Part shown: in pieces, positions 42,892 to 51,066 of the stretch
Layout: each line of letters opens with the position of its first letter
How positions within the stretch are numbered: the first letter of the stretch is position 1
NCBI GenBank assembly: GCA_964593865.1
Contig: CAZQKE010000031.1
Coordinates: 25,658-89,657, forward strand
DNA length: 64,000 nt
Origin: CAZQKE01 sp964593865
GTDB taxonomy: Bacteria > Chloroflexota > Anaerolineae > JAAYZQ01
Direction: 5' to 3'
The notes under the pieces: model-generated
Seen by the model: only the letters and a program-made list of their open reading frames with translations
The model's database searches: none
Told to the model about the DNA's origin: nothing
Made by a program: the position numbers and the translations under genes

Positions 42892-43959
42892 GTGAAAACC
42901 AGCGACTTTGACTACGATCTGCCCCAAGAGCTGATCGCCCAAACGCCCGTTGAGCCGCGTGATGCCTCACGGCTGATGGTCGTCCACCGGGAGACGGGCC
43001 GCATTGAGCACCGTGTTTTTCGTGACATCGGTGCGTACCTGCGCCCCGGCGATCTGCTGGTGCTGAACCAAACCCGCGTCATCCCGGCCCGGCTCTTGGG
43101 TCACAAGGCGGAAACCGGCGGCAAGGTTGAGCTCCTTCTCCTGCGCCGCCACGACGGACACACCTGGGAGGCTTTGGTCCGGGGCAAACGCCTGCGCCCC
43201 GGCGTCCGAATCCGGTTGGATGCCCCCCATTCCGATCCTCCGATCCCCGATCCGCCTACCTGCCGGGTCATCGCCGAGACCGAATCGGGGGGGCGATTGA
43301 TCCGCTTTGACCGGCCCATTGAGCCGCTGCTGGATCGGCTGGGGGTGATGCCCCTGCCGCCCTACATCCGCGAACCGTTACGCGACCCGGAACGCTATCA
43401 GACGGTTTACGGTCGCGTTGAGGGATCGGCGGCAGCGCCCACGGCGGGCCTCCATTTCACGCCGGAGCTACTGGTAAAACTGCGGCGGCAAGGGGTGGAG
43501 ATGGCCTACATCACCCTCCACATCGGCCTGGATACCTTCCGTCCGGTCAAGGAGGAGCGGGTGGAAGAGCACCGCATCCATACCGAATGGTACGAGGTGA
43601 CACCCGCCGTGGCCGAACAGGTGAACCGGGCCAGGTTGGAAGGGCGGCGGATCGTGGCCGTGGGGACCACGGTAGTCCGGGCACTGGAATCGGCGGCCCA
43701 GGGGTGCGCTCCCGATGGGGAATCCTGCGGCTGGCGGACGGTGGCCGCCTACGCCGGTCCCACCGACCTGTTCATCTATCCCGGTTACCGCTTTCGCGTG
43801 GTGGAGGCGTTGATCACCAACTTTCATCTGCCCCGCAGCACATTGTTGATGCTGGTTTCGGCCTTTGCCGGGCGGGAGCTGATCCTGCGTGCCTACGGCG
43901 AAGCGGTCCGCGAACGGTATCGCTTCTTTTCCTTTGGCGATGCGATGTTACTGGTATAA
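42892..43959 (+). CDS. queA: S-adenosylmethionine:tRNA ribosyltransferase-isomerase
   Basis: A 355-residue enzyme that adds the ribosyl part of SAM to 7-aminomethyl-7-deazaguanine tRNA, forming epoxyqueuosine. Motifs: DYDLPQELIAQTPVEPRDAS at the N-terminus, VLNQTRVIPARLLG, MPLPPYIREP, GSAAAPTAGLHFTPELL, THLGLDTFRPV-like HIGLDTFRPVKEE, and NFHLPRSTLLMLVSAFAG. I start at the GTG that begins KTSDFDYDLP; the frame is open upstream but those codons cover the leader hairpin and resemble no QueA. There is no clear ribosome site at this GTG. Confidence 0.92.
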   Translation: MKTSDFDYDLPQELIAQTPVEPRDASRLMVVHRETGRIEHRVFRDIGAYLRPGDLLVLNQTRVIPARLLGHKAETGGKVELLLLRRHDGHTWEALVRGKRLRPGVRIRLDAPHSDPPIPDPPTCRVIAETESGGRLIRFDRPIEPLLDRLGVMPLPPYIREPLRDPERYQTVYGRVEGSAAAPTAGLHFTPELLVKLRRQGVEMAYITLHIGLDTFRPVKEERVEEHRIHTEWYEVTPAVAEQVNRARLEGRRIVAVGTTVVRALESAAQGCAPDGESCGWRTVAAYAGPTDLFIYPGYRFRVVEALITNFHLPRSTLLMLVSAFAGRELILRAYGEAVRERYRFFSFGDAMLLV

Positions 43960-44013
43960 AGGCGTTTCTTCCTGCCCCCTGGGGGGCCAAGTCTCAATCT
44001 GAAGGAGGGGTTT

Positions 44014-44499
44014 ATGGAGATTCAGGTTGTGCCTATTGAAAAACCGGAAACGATCAACTTTATCCTGGGGCAAACCCATTTCATCAAGACCGTGGAGGAC
44101 ATCCACGAAGCGATGGTCACCGCCGTTCCGGGCATCAAGTTCGGCTTGGCCTTTTGCGAGGCGTCGGGCAAGCGGCTCATCCGCCGGACGGGCACCGACG
44201 AGGCGATGATTGAGCTGGCGCAAAAGAATGCAGCCGCCATCGCCGCCGGGCACAGCTTCATTCTCTTTTTGGGCGAAGGGTTCTACCCCATCAACGTCCT
44301 CAACGCCCTCAAGATGGTGCCGGAAGTGTGCCGGATCTTTTGTGCTACGGCCAATCCTACCCAGGTCCTCGTCGCCGAGACAGAACAGGGGCGCGGTATC
44401 CTGGGTGTGGTGGATGGTTTCCCGCCGTTGGGCACGGAGGATGAGGAAGGCGTAGCCTGGCGCAAAGACTTTTTGCGGACAATCGGCTACAAATTGTGA
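44014..44499 (+). CDS. Adenosine-specific kinase (DUF355 family)
   Basis: A 161-residue protein matching the small archaeal/bacterial family described as adenosine-specific kinase. Recognisable stretches: NFILGQTHFIKTVEDIHEAM, GIKFGLAFCEASGKRLIR, HSFILFLGEGFYPINVLNAL, VCRIFCATANPTQVLVAE and GRGILGVVDGFPP. Cytoplasmic and multimeric in known structures. AAGGAGGGGTTT precedes the ATG. The next gene starts in its stop codon (GTGA). Confidence 0.88.
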   Translation: MEIQVVPIEKPETINFILGQTHFIKTVEDIHEAMVTAVPGIKFGLAFCEASGKRLIRRTGTDEAMIELAQKNAAAIAAGHSFILFLGEGFYPINVLNALKMVPEVCRIFCATANPTQVLVAETEQGRGILGVVDGFPPLGTEDEEGVAWRKDFLRTIGYKL

Positions 44500-45398
44500 G
44501 TCGGGTTCTGTTCATCTTTCTCGACGGAGTGGGGCTGGCTCCTGCAGGGCCGAACAACCCTTTGAGCACGACGCCCATGCCCCATCTGCGGTCTCTGCTG
44601 GGCAGGCCGCTCGTCGCCCAGGAAGGCGACCGGCCCGGTGTCGTTCTCCGGCCTCTGGACGCTTGTTTGGGTGTGCCCGGCCTGCCCCAGTCGGCCACGG
44701 GGCAAACGGCCCTTTTTACCGGCATCAACGCTCCCGCCTTGATGGGCGGCCATATCACCGCCCATCCCACGGCGCGTTTGCGGGCCATCATTGCCGAGTA
44801 CAGTTTTCTGAAGCGGGCGGCGGAGCAAGGGGCGCGAGTGCTCTTTGCCAATGCCCATTCGGAAAAGTTCTGGCGCATGGTCCGCCGGGGCAAACGCCGT
44901 TTGGGAGCCTCGACGTTGACCGCGCTGGCGGCCAACGCTCCCATTCCCACCCTGGCCGATCTGCGGGCCGGGCGGGCGGTGCTGTGGGATATTACCCATG
45001 AAGTGGCCGCCCAACATCTGGGGTACGATCTTTCCCCCATCACGCCGGAAAAGGCGGGTTATCGCCTGGCCCGCCTGGCCGCCGAATACGACCTGGTGCT
45101 CTACGAATCGTTCCTGACCGACCTGGCCGGTCACCGCCGCATTGAGGCGGCATGGGTGCTGCCCCGGCTGGATGCCTTTTTGGGCAGCGTGTTGGCCCAT
45201 CTGCCGCCCGATGCAACGCTGGTCATAAGCAGCGACCACGGCAACTTGGAAGATGCTTCGACCAAGACCCACACCCGCAACCCGGTCCCCCTGCTGGCCG
45301 TGGGGCCGGGTGCGGCGCACTTCCGCGGAGCCGAGACCATCGGCGATGTTGCCCCGGCAATCCTGGCAAGTCTCGGTGAAGGCGATGGGCTGCGTTGA
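44496..45398 (+). CDS. Alkaline-phosphatase-superfamily metalloenzyme (phosphopentomutase/phosphoglycerate-mutase-like)
   Basis: A 300-residue member of the superfamily. FIFLDGVGLAPAGP holds the first metal Asp; LPQSATGQTALFTG carries the nucleophile Ser/Thr; VISSDHGNLED holds the Asp-His metal pair, and KTHTRNPVPLLAVGPG the last His. It is shorter than phosphopentomutase or cofactor-independent phosphoglycerate mutase, and matches a group often labelled only as metalloenzyme. GTG 44496 overlaps the previous stop. Its co-translation with the adenosine-specific kinase suggests nucleoside metabolism, by inference. Confidence 0.82.
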   Translation: MSRVLFIFLDGVGLAPAGPNNPLSTTPMPHLRSLLGRPLVAQEGDRPGVVLRPLDACLGVPGLPQSATGQTALFTGINAPALMGGHITAHPTARLRAIIAEYSFLKRAAEQGARVLFANAHSEKFWRMVRRGKRRLGASTLTALAANAPIPTLADLRAGRAVLWDITHEVAAQHLGYDLSPITPEKAGYRLARLAAEYDLVLYESFLTDLAGHRRIEAAWVLPRLDAFLGSVLAHLPPDATLVISSDHGNLEDASTKTHTRNPVPLLAVGPGAAHFRGAETIGDVAPAILASLGEGDGLR

Positions 45399-45442
45399 CC
45401 GGCAACGTCGGCGGTACTTGCCAAGACGCGCGAGGGGATGCT

Positions 45443-45727
45443 ATGCATATCGGCCTGTGTACCATTGAGTTGCGGTTGCCGGGCAACGGTTCGCTCAAAG
45501 GCAAGCGCAGTGTCGTCAAATCTATCGTTGCCCGCGTGAGCCGCGAGTTCAACGTCTCCATTGCGGAGGTGGAAGCGCAAAACCAACGGCAGCGAGTCGT
45601 GTTGGGCGTCACCTGTGTTTCCTCCAGCGGCAGTTACGCGCACGGCCTGCTGGAGCGGGTAGTAGATTGGATAGAGGCCAACCGTCCCGATGTGGAGCTG
45701 CTGGAGTACCGGATTGAGATGCTGTGA
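45443..45727 (+). CDS. DUF503 (YlxP-like) family protein
   Basis: Ninety-four residues. IGLCTIELRLPGNGSLKGKR and SVVKSIVARVSREFNVSIAE are the family signature; the end EANRPDVELLEYRIEML is also typical. Small ferredoxin-like cytoplasmic protein; relatives often sit near translation factors such as infB and rbfA, and function is unsettled. ATG 45443 follows GAGGGGATGCT. Confidence 0.88.
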   Translation: MHIGLCTIELRLPGNGSLKGKRSVVKSIVARVSREFNVSIAEVEAQNQRQRVVLGVTCVSSSGSYAHGLLERVVDWIEANRPDVELLEYRIEML

Positions 45728-45776
45728 GTATGGGCAAAGGTCGTCCGTTTGCAAAGGCACCCGCAGGAGGCTTGAG

Positions 45777-46316
45777 ATGAGATGGCAGTGGGGGATGTTG
45801 GGATTGGCCGCTCTGTTGGTGGCCGGTTGCGCGCCGCTCCCGCCGACGCCGAGCCTGCCTACGCCGGTCCGTCCTCCGGAGATCGGTTCCACCGCCCAGG
45901 CTTTGCAGGCGGCTTTGGTGGGCGATTATCCTCTGGATGCCCTGACCATCCGTTACGAAATCGGCAATGCGGCATGGGAGGGGCGCACGACGCTAACCGT
46001 CTACGGTGGCGGCTCCGTTGAGGTGACGTTTGAGCAAGGAGGGCGGCAGCAACGCTGGCAATCCTTTTTGGAGCGGGAGGACCTGGTCGCTTTGGTACAG
46101 CTGCTGGTGGACCACGAAATCTGGGCGATCCACGGCCGGCGGGAGCAGGGCATACCCGATGAGGCCCGCCCGACCGTTACCGTTGAGGCGGAGGGATTTG
46201 CACCGTTGACGGTGAGCATGTGGCAAGGAGAAGCGCAGGAACACGCCGATTTCGGCCCCATCGTCTCCACCTTATCCGACCTGGCGGCGGAGATCAGCGG
46301 AGGTCAGGCGAGGTGA
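45777..46316 (+). CDS. Lipoprotein, unknown function
   Basis: A 179-residue protein beginning MRWQWGMLGLAALLVAGC, a signal peptide with lipobox LVAGC, so it should be lipid-anchored at the outer face of the cytoplasmic membrane. A short Pro-rich linker precedes a beta-rich domain (LTIRYEIGNAAWEGRTTLTV, GGGSVEVTFEQGGRQQRWQS). No enzyme motif. AGGAGG lies eight bases ahead of ATG 45777. Its end overlaps the end of the convergent ABC transporter gene by 23 bp. Confidence 0.8.
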   Translation: MRWQWGMLGLAALLVAGCAPLPPTPSLPTPVRPPEIGSTAQALQAALVGDYPLDALTIRYEIGNAAWEGRTTLTVYGGGSVEVTFEQGGRQQRWQSFLEREDLVALVQLLVDHEIWAIHGRREQGIPDEARPTVTVEAEGFAPLTVSMWQGEAQEHADFGPIVSTLSDLAAEISGGQAR

Positions 46317-48240
46317 GATCTTGCCCCGACGTCTCTTCGGTGGCGATCTGTTGCCTATGTACCATCTCGCGGTATAAATCGCTGCTTTCCAGGAGGCTCC
46401 GGTGCGTTCCTACGGCTACCAGGCGGTGATCGTTCAACAGGAGGATGCGGTCCGAATCCTGGATCGTGGCCAGCCGGTGGGCGACCACGAAAAGGGTCTT
46501 GTTCCGGATCGCACCGGGCAGTGCGTCAAAGATGGAGCGTTCGGTCACGCTATCTAGGGCCGAGGTCGGCTCGTCCAGGATGAGGATGTCCGGCGATTTG
46601 ATGAGGGCGCGGGCAATAGATAGCCGTTGTTTTTGCCCTTCGGAAAGCCTGACCCCTTGTTCCCCGATCTGGGTTTGATACCCTTCCGGCAAACTCATGA
46701 TAAAATCATGGATACCGGCGACTTTGGCTGCGCCGATGATCTCCTCTTCATCGGCTTCCGGGTTGCCGTAGCGCAGGTTCTCCATGATCGTTCCCGAAAG
46801 GAGCAAGGTGGATTGGGAGACATACCCGATCCGCCGCCGCAGGGAGCGGACATCATATTCGGAGGCGGGGCGACCGTCGAACCAGATTTCGCCTGCCGTG
46901 GGTTTGTAAAAGCGCAGCAGAAGGCTGATGAGCGTTGTCTTGCCCACGCCGCTTGGCCCCACAATCGCCACCCGCTCGCCGGGCCGGATATGGCAAGAAA
47001 CATCATGTAGCACCGGCGGTCCGGCGTCGTAGGCAAAGGTGACGTTGCGGAACTCAACTTCACCCTCCAGATGCTCCACCGGCAGGCCGCCTGTATCCTC
47101 CGGCACGATGTCATACAGAGCCGAAACCCGCTCCAGGGCGGCCAATGCGCTCTGGAGCTGGAGGTTGATGTTGGCCAGAAACCGGGCCGGTCCGTAGACA
47201 TAGCCGACATAGGAGCGAAAGGCCAACAACGACCCCAGCGTCCACCGGTCCACGATGACCAGATAGGCCCCTGCGACCAGCACCACCAGATTGGCGACGT
47301 TGTTCAGCACTCCCAAACTCATCCCTGCCAAGGAGCTGACCGCCGTTTGCTCCAATGAAATTTGGAGGGCAGATTCCATCTCGGACATGACCCGTTCCAC
47401 CTCCCGGTCTTCCGAGGCAAAGGATTTGATCAAGGGCACGGAGGCCAGCGACTCCTGGATGCGACGGGTGACGTTGGCCTGACGCTCCATAGATTGATGG
47501 CTCAGAACCCGCGTCCGACGGGAAAAAAAACGTGCCCAGATCACCAAGCCGGGGATGATGATCAGGGCGACGAGGGCCAGCCGCCATTCTAGATAGAAGA
47601 GCAAGGCGATCCCGCCCAACAGCCGCAGAATGTTGCTCAGAATGTTGACAATGGTGCTGGAAAAGAACCAGCGTAACCCCATCACGTCCGACGACAGGCG
47701 TGACATCAAATAGCCCACTTCTTTGTCATCAAAAAAGGATTTGGGGAAGCGCAGGGTCCTTTCCAGCAGGTCGCGCTGGATGTCCAGGAGGATCTCCTGC
47801 TCAAAGCGGGTGAAATAGTACCGCTGCAAGGCGTTGAACAGCATGGAGGTCACGAACAGGAGGGCGGTCGCCAGCACGACGGCGGCCAGGAGGTCCAGAC
47901 GTTTGCCCAAAATGACCCGGTCTATCAGAAACCGGTTGATAAGGGGCTGGGGGAAACCGAGAAGCGTGTTGAACAAAATGAGGAGTGCCCCCAGCAATCC
48001 TTTGCGCCAATGGCGAAAGATGAAGGGGCGCAGGTTGTCCAGCCCGGTCCGCGCGTCATAGTCGCCGCGCCGGGCGATGCGGTCTTGGGGTGCTTCCCTG
48101 GCGAGACCTTGCTTGAGATAGTCGAACCAGGTTTTGCCTTTGCCTTGCGTCACCTTTCTGCCTCGGAGATCGCGGGCTTTCTGCGAATGGAACACAAGAG
48201 CGTGAATATGGCCCGGTCGTAGGTCCGGAGGGGATGACAT
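46294..48240 (-). CDS. ABC exporter, fused membrane and ATPase domains (candidate RiPP transporter)
   Basis: A 648-residue half-transporter. The first about 70 residues are hydrophilic. About six helices follow (GLLGALLILFNTLLGFPQPL, LDLLAAVVLATALLFVTSML and others), then the ATPase: AIVGPSGVGKTTLISLLLRF (Walker A), IGYVSQSTLLLSGTI (Q loop), VRLSEGQKQRLSIARALIKS (signature), ILILDEPTSALD (Walker B) and VVAHRLATI (H loop). All ATPase residues are intact. No C39 peptidase domain is fused, so leader removal, if any, must be done by another enzyme, plausibly the S26-like peptidase 9 bp upstream. The gene closes the minus-strand operon that begins with the Cys-x-x-Gly peptide; export of the mature peptide is the inferred role. 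Confidence 0.9.
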   Translation of the reverse strand: MSSPPDLRPGHIHALVFHSQKARDLRGRKVTQGKGKTWFDYLKQGLAREAPQDRIARRGDYDARTGLDNLRPFIFRHWRKGLLGALLILFNTLLGFPQPLINRFLIDRVILGKRLDLLAAVVLATALLFVTSMLFNALQRYYFTRFEQEILLDIQRDLLERTLRFPKSFFDDKEVGYLMSRLSSDVMGLRWFFSSTIVNILSNILRLLGGIALLFYLEWRLALVALIIIPGLVIWARFFSRRTRVLSHQSMERQANVTRRIQESLASVPLIKSFASEDREVERVMSEMESALQISLEQTAVSSLAGMSLGVLNNVANLVVLVAGAYLVIVDRWTLGSLLAFRSYVGYVYGPARFLANINLQLQSALAALERVSALYDIVPEDTGGLPVEHLEGEVEFRNVTFAYDAGPPVLHDVSCHIRPGERVAIVGPSGVGKTTLISLLLRFYKPTAGEIWFDGRPASEYDVRSLRRRIGYVSQSTLLLSGTIMENLRYGNPEADEEEIIGAAKVAGIHDFIMSLPEGYQTQIGEQGVRLSEGQKQRLSIARALIKSPDILILDEPTSALDSVTERSIFDALPGAIRNKTLFVVAHRLATIQDSDRILLLNDHRLVAVGTHRSLLESSDLYREMVHRQQIATEETSGQDLTSPDLR

Positions 48241-48249
48241 GGACCGCCG

Positions 48250-48885
48250 CTAGTCCGGTCGGGAGAGGATCAGGTCGTAAGGCCGACGGCAGCGGAACCG
48301 TCCCCGCTCCGGCCACCATTGGGCCACGGTTTGTCCTTTGCAGATATATTTGACCGTCTCTTCTTCCCCTACCGTCAAAGCAAGGCGGATGATGGGCGGT
48401 TGCCACAAACGGGCAATCAGACCGCTTTTCCGCAACAAGCGGTAGGGTCGGCGGCCCAGCCGACGAACGATGTCCTCTCCGCGCCGCCACCACCGCCGCC
48501 CGGCCCGCCGGAGCCGGGCCTGCCACAAGCCACGCCGCCCACCGTGCACCGGCAGGATACGCCCTCCGCGCCGGACGTGTGTCACCCGGCCTACCAGGTT
48601 GTCTGCCGTTACCAGCCCCGTGTCTGCCCAGGGGTTGTTGTCGCCCTGGGTAACCAGACCGTGGGGCAGCACGGATCGTACCCGGTGGACGATCAAATTC
48701 TCCTTGCCCTCCGGGCCTATCCCCCGGAAGACTACCACGTCCCCGGCCTTTACCCGGTCGGGAGATATGTCCTCCAGGACCAAAGCGTCGCCCAGGCGGA
48801 ACGTCCCGGCCATGCTCCGGCCTCGGTAAAAGCGGGTGATGTCTTGATCGGTGCGGACAATGGAACCGGTCAACATCTCATTCAT
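48250..48885 (-). CDS. S26/S24-type serine peptidase (Ser-His), candidate leader peptidase
   Basis: A 211-residue protein. GRSMAGTFRLGDALVLEDI has the Ser-Met of signal peptidases (Ser24); VKAGDVVVFRG, LIVHRVRSV (His67 where the bacterial enzyme has Lys) and GLVTQGDNNPWAD follow. This is the Ser/His-type variant, as in archaeal and SipW enzymes. It lacks an N-terminal membrane anchor and has a basic C-terminal extension of about 90 residues (RRAGRRWWRRGEDIVRRLGR). Similar soluble S24/S26 peptidases occur beside peptide-modification genes, so removal of the leader of the 51067-51345 product is a reasonable inference. The ATG at 48885 is 4 bases past the methyltransferase stop. Confidence 0.8.
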   Translation of the reverse strand: MNEMLTGSIVRTDQDITRFYRGRSMAGTFRLGDALVLEDISPDRVKAGDVVVFRGIGPEGKENLIVHRVRSVLPHGLVTQGDNNPWADTGLVTADNLVGRVTHVRRGGRILPVHGGRRGLWQARLRRAGRRWWRRGEDIVRRLGRRPYRLLRKSGLIARLWQPPIIRLALTVGEEETVKYICKGQTVAQWWPERGRFRCRRPYDLILSRPD

Positions 48886-48889
48886 GCGG

Positions 48890-49534
48890 TCAAACGCAGG
48901 GAGACCGTTGTTGTGCTGCCTTTTTCAGCATAGAGAGACGGTACTCGGGCCGCAACGGGTCGGGATTGCTTTCCAGGAGGATGAAACCGCAAGACGCGAC
49001 CTCCCGATCCAATTGCTCTGCGCCGGAGAAAAATACCCAGTCAGACATGGGAAGATGGGCCTTCCGGTATATCTGTCTATACTTTGGCGTACATACCGTG
49101 AGCAGCAAGTGTCCACCGGGCCTCATGACCTGGTAGATGCCATGCATGACGTCAAATCTCTTTTCCCCTTGGCTGGAATAGAAGGAAAAGAAGACAAAAT
49201 CAAAGCTGTTTTTCGCAAAGGGCAAGGCCGCGACGTCGGCTTGCACGAAAACGATCTCGTCGACTCCTTCAGACAGGAACAGTCGCCGCCCGGCTACGAG
49301 GTACAACGGCCCTAAATCTACGCAGATAATGCGGTGGCCCTGGTGGCAGATAGGGCGGGCTTCGCGTCCGTTCCCCGACCCCAAAACAAGTACGTCACTA
49401 CCGGGAGAGAGGTAGCGGGCCACCAATCTCTCCTCCTCGGAAAGGAATCCGGACTCAAAGTTGACGCGCTTGGCGAACAGCGGCCCCCAGGGAAGCGACT
49501 TGTTCAAGAGCCGTTGGACATCGTCGGGTATCAA
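48890..49534 (-). CDS. SAM-dependent class I methyltransferase
   Basis: A 214-residue Rossmann-fold methyltransferase: VLVLGSGNGREARPICHQGH (motif I), CVDLGP (acidic residue of motif II), FVQADVAALPFAKNSFDFVF (motifs III-IV) and GIYQVMRPGGHLLLTVC (motif VI). It starts at TTG 49534, one base after the kinase-like gene stop, behind GGAGAGGATGAG; the nearby ATG gives no open frame. Tight packing inside the peptide operon suggests the substrate is the precursor peptide, but methylation of another molecule cannot be excluded. Confidence 0.85.
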   Translation of the reverse strand: MIPDDVQRLLNKSLPWGPLFAKRVNFESGFLSEEERLVARYLSPGSDVLVLGSGNGREARPICHQGHRIICVDLGPLYLVAGRRLFLSEGVDEIVFVQADVAALPFAKNSFDFVFFSFYSSQGEKRFDVMHGIYQVMRPGGHLLLTVCTPKYRQIYRKAHLPMSDWVFFSGAEQLDREVASCGFILLESNPDPLRPEYRLSMLKKAAQQRSPCV

Positions 49535-49535
49535 C

Positions 49536-50786
49536 TCATCCTCTCCTTTGTGCCGCCATTGCTGCGTCGATGGCCTCCCAATCTACTTGGTCTCTGGGGA
49601 AGCGCATCTTATAAACCGGCGTCTGATGGCACATTGTATAGAACAGGTCAAACGCCCGGAGTTTGTGTTTCTTGGGAAGTACGGCGGTGTAGAGCAGGTG
49701 CTCTTCCCACAGATACTGTACCAACTGGGCCGGTTTGAGCGGCTCGATCCCGAATGAATGGGCCTTTTCCAAAAGAAAGAGACCTCCTAGTGGAGCCTGG
49801 CAAGGACCGCTGGTGATCCGACCGAAAGGAGTGGCGTGAGCAATCAGGTTCTGGCCCTCCAGCCGCACGATGATTTGATCGTCGTTCAATCGTAATCCGT
49901 CGGTTGCGTGCCGCAGGACGGTGGTTTTGCCTCCTTCATCCTGGGCCAAAAACAGGGCTGCCCGCCCGTGGCGGATCACCCCGCTGCTGTGTACCAACAG
50001 AGCAGAAAATTGGGGGAGAAAGGCGGAAAACATACGTGGCAGGTAGACGGCCACGCGCCCTTCCGGGGTATTTCCGTGTTCAAGGTAATAGAAAAAGTCC
50101 AGACGCCGTCGGTCCAAGTTCCAGATCAGCAGTCCGTCGGTATGGGTGCTTGCCATGATCCGCTCCGAGCGGTCCAGGCCGTGTTGCAGCCAATCGCGGA
50201 CCTCCGAAGCACGCAGTAAGGGCGAATCTAGTACATCCAGAGAGGAAAATTCAATGCTCCGGGCCAATTGTGTCTGTTCCTCTTGCGTCAAGGGGGGGAG
50301 CAGTCGCGGGTCATGGTCAATGCAATGAACGCGAAAGCGAGGTTCCGGGCGGGCGGTAAGATCGGGTTGTGACTGCATATCCGGGGCATTCTGTTCCTGA
50401 CCATAGTCTTCCGAGTAGAAAAAATAGAGTGCGCGCCGAACAAAATCTCTTCCTATTATATGCTTGGCATGGATCTCAACCTGTACATCTTGCGGGGATC
50501 GCTTCTGACAATCGCGCAACCAACCCAACACGACCGGGGAGCGTAAGAGTATGCTTTCCGAAGTCTGAGGACGATACACGTTTTTCAAAAGGCGCTGCAA
50601 TTCGGTCGCCGGCGGCTCCGGCAAGAGGGAATCAAGGTCGATTCTACGCACATAATGGTACACATCGGGCGTAGCCCCATCTTGGGCGCGAAATTGGTCA
50701 AAGCTGCCGTTTTGCAAGCGAGGCAAAGGGCGATCAGATTCTGTACGGAATATGATACCGCCAATACGGTGGGTTACGGTAACCAT
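49536..50786 (-). CDS. HPr-kinase-related protein (candidate RiPP kinase)
   Basis: A 416-residue protein. The C-terminal half matches the HprK fold: LLVHSSGVIRHGRAALFLAQ, P-loop AQDEGGKTTV (about 281-290; the first Gly of GxxxxGK is Ala), RLNDDQIIV (about 299-307, the Asp-Asp equivalent) and GIEPLKPAQLVQYLWEEH. The N-terminal half begins HRIGGIIFRTESDRPLPRL and has no catalytic motif I can name. HprK relatives phosphorylate precursor peptides in some lasso-peptide clusters (for example that of paeninodin). I prefer ATG 50786, with GGAGG 11 bases upstream; a longer frame to 50996 would run through the hairpin at 50876-50906. It directly follows the Cys-x-x-Gly peptide gene. Confidence 0.8.
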   Translation of the reverse strand: MVTVTHRIGGIIFRTESDRPLPRLQNGSFDQFRAQDGATPDVYHYVRRIDLDSLLPEPPATELQRLLKNVYRPQTSESILLRSPVVLGWLRDCQKRSPQDVQVEIHAKHIIGRDFVRRALYFFYSEDYGQEQNAPDMQSQPDLTARPEPRFRVHCIDHDPRLLPPLTQEEQTQLARSIEFSSLDVLDSPLLRASEVRDWLQHGLDRSERIMASTHTDGLLIWNLDRRRLDFFYYLEHGNTPEGRVAVYLPRMFSAFLPQFSALLVHSSGVIRHGRAALFLAQDEGGKTTVLRHATDGLRLNDDQIIVRLEGQNLIAHATPFGRITSGPCQAPLGGLFLLEKAHSFGIEPLKPAQLVQYLWEEHLLYTAVLPKKHKLRAFDLFYTMCHQTPVYKMRFPRDQVDWEAIDAAMAAQRRG

Positions 50787-50875
50787 GACACCCGATTCCT
50801 CCCCGTTCCCGGACATCAGCCCGATGAGCCAACATAATCTGTCGTAGATCGCTTTGCTACCATCCGGACAAAGCG

Positions 50876-50906
50876 AAACTCCCGGAGTCTGAGGCTCCGG
50901 GAGTTT
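50876..50906 (-). terminator. Hairpin between the peptide gene and its modification genes
   Basis: Twelve perfect pairs (50876-50887 with 50895-50906, AAACTCCCGGAG/CTCCGGGAGTTT), seven-base loop. On the minus strand the stem ends TTT and is followed by CGCTTTG, a weak T tract. A leaky terminator here would give much peptide mRNA and little enzyme mRNA. The remaining 50787-51066 stretch shows no gene. Confidence 0.7.
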
Positions 50907-51066
50907 GACTTGTGGACCGACAGACACGGGCCGCGCACAAACGATCTTTCTGGCCTGCAAGTTCGCGTACTGACTTCCCTCCACCTGTCCAGACACGCGT
51001 CGTTATCCATAACAGGCAGAGATTGGAGGTCTCTACGGTACGGCTGTCGCCAAGATCTGCCTCACC

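Noticed and set aside
50787..50996. A longer N-terminus for the HprK-like protein
   Set aside because: The extra codons run through the strong hairpin at 50876-50906 and add a stretch without similarity to the family; the ATG at 50786 has a usable ribosome site.
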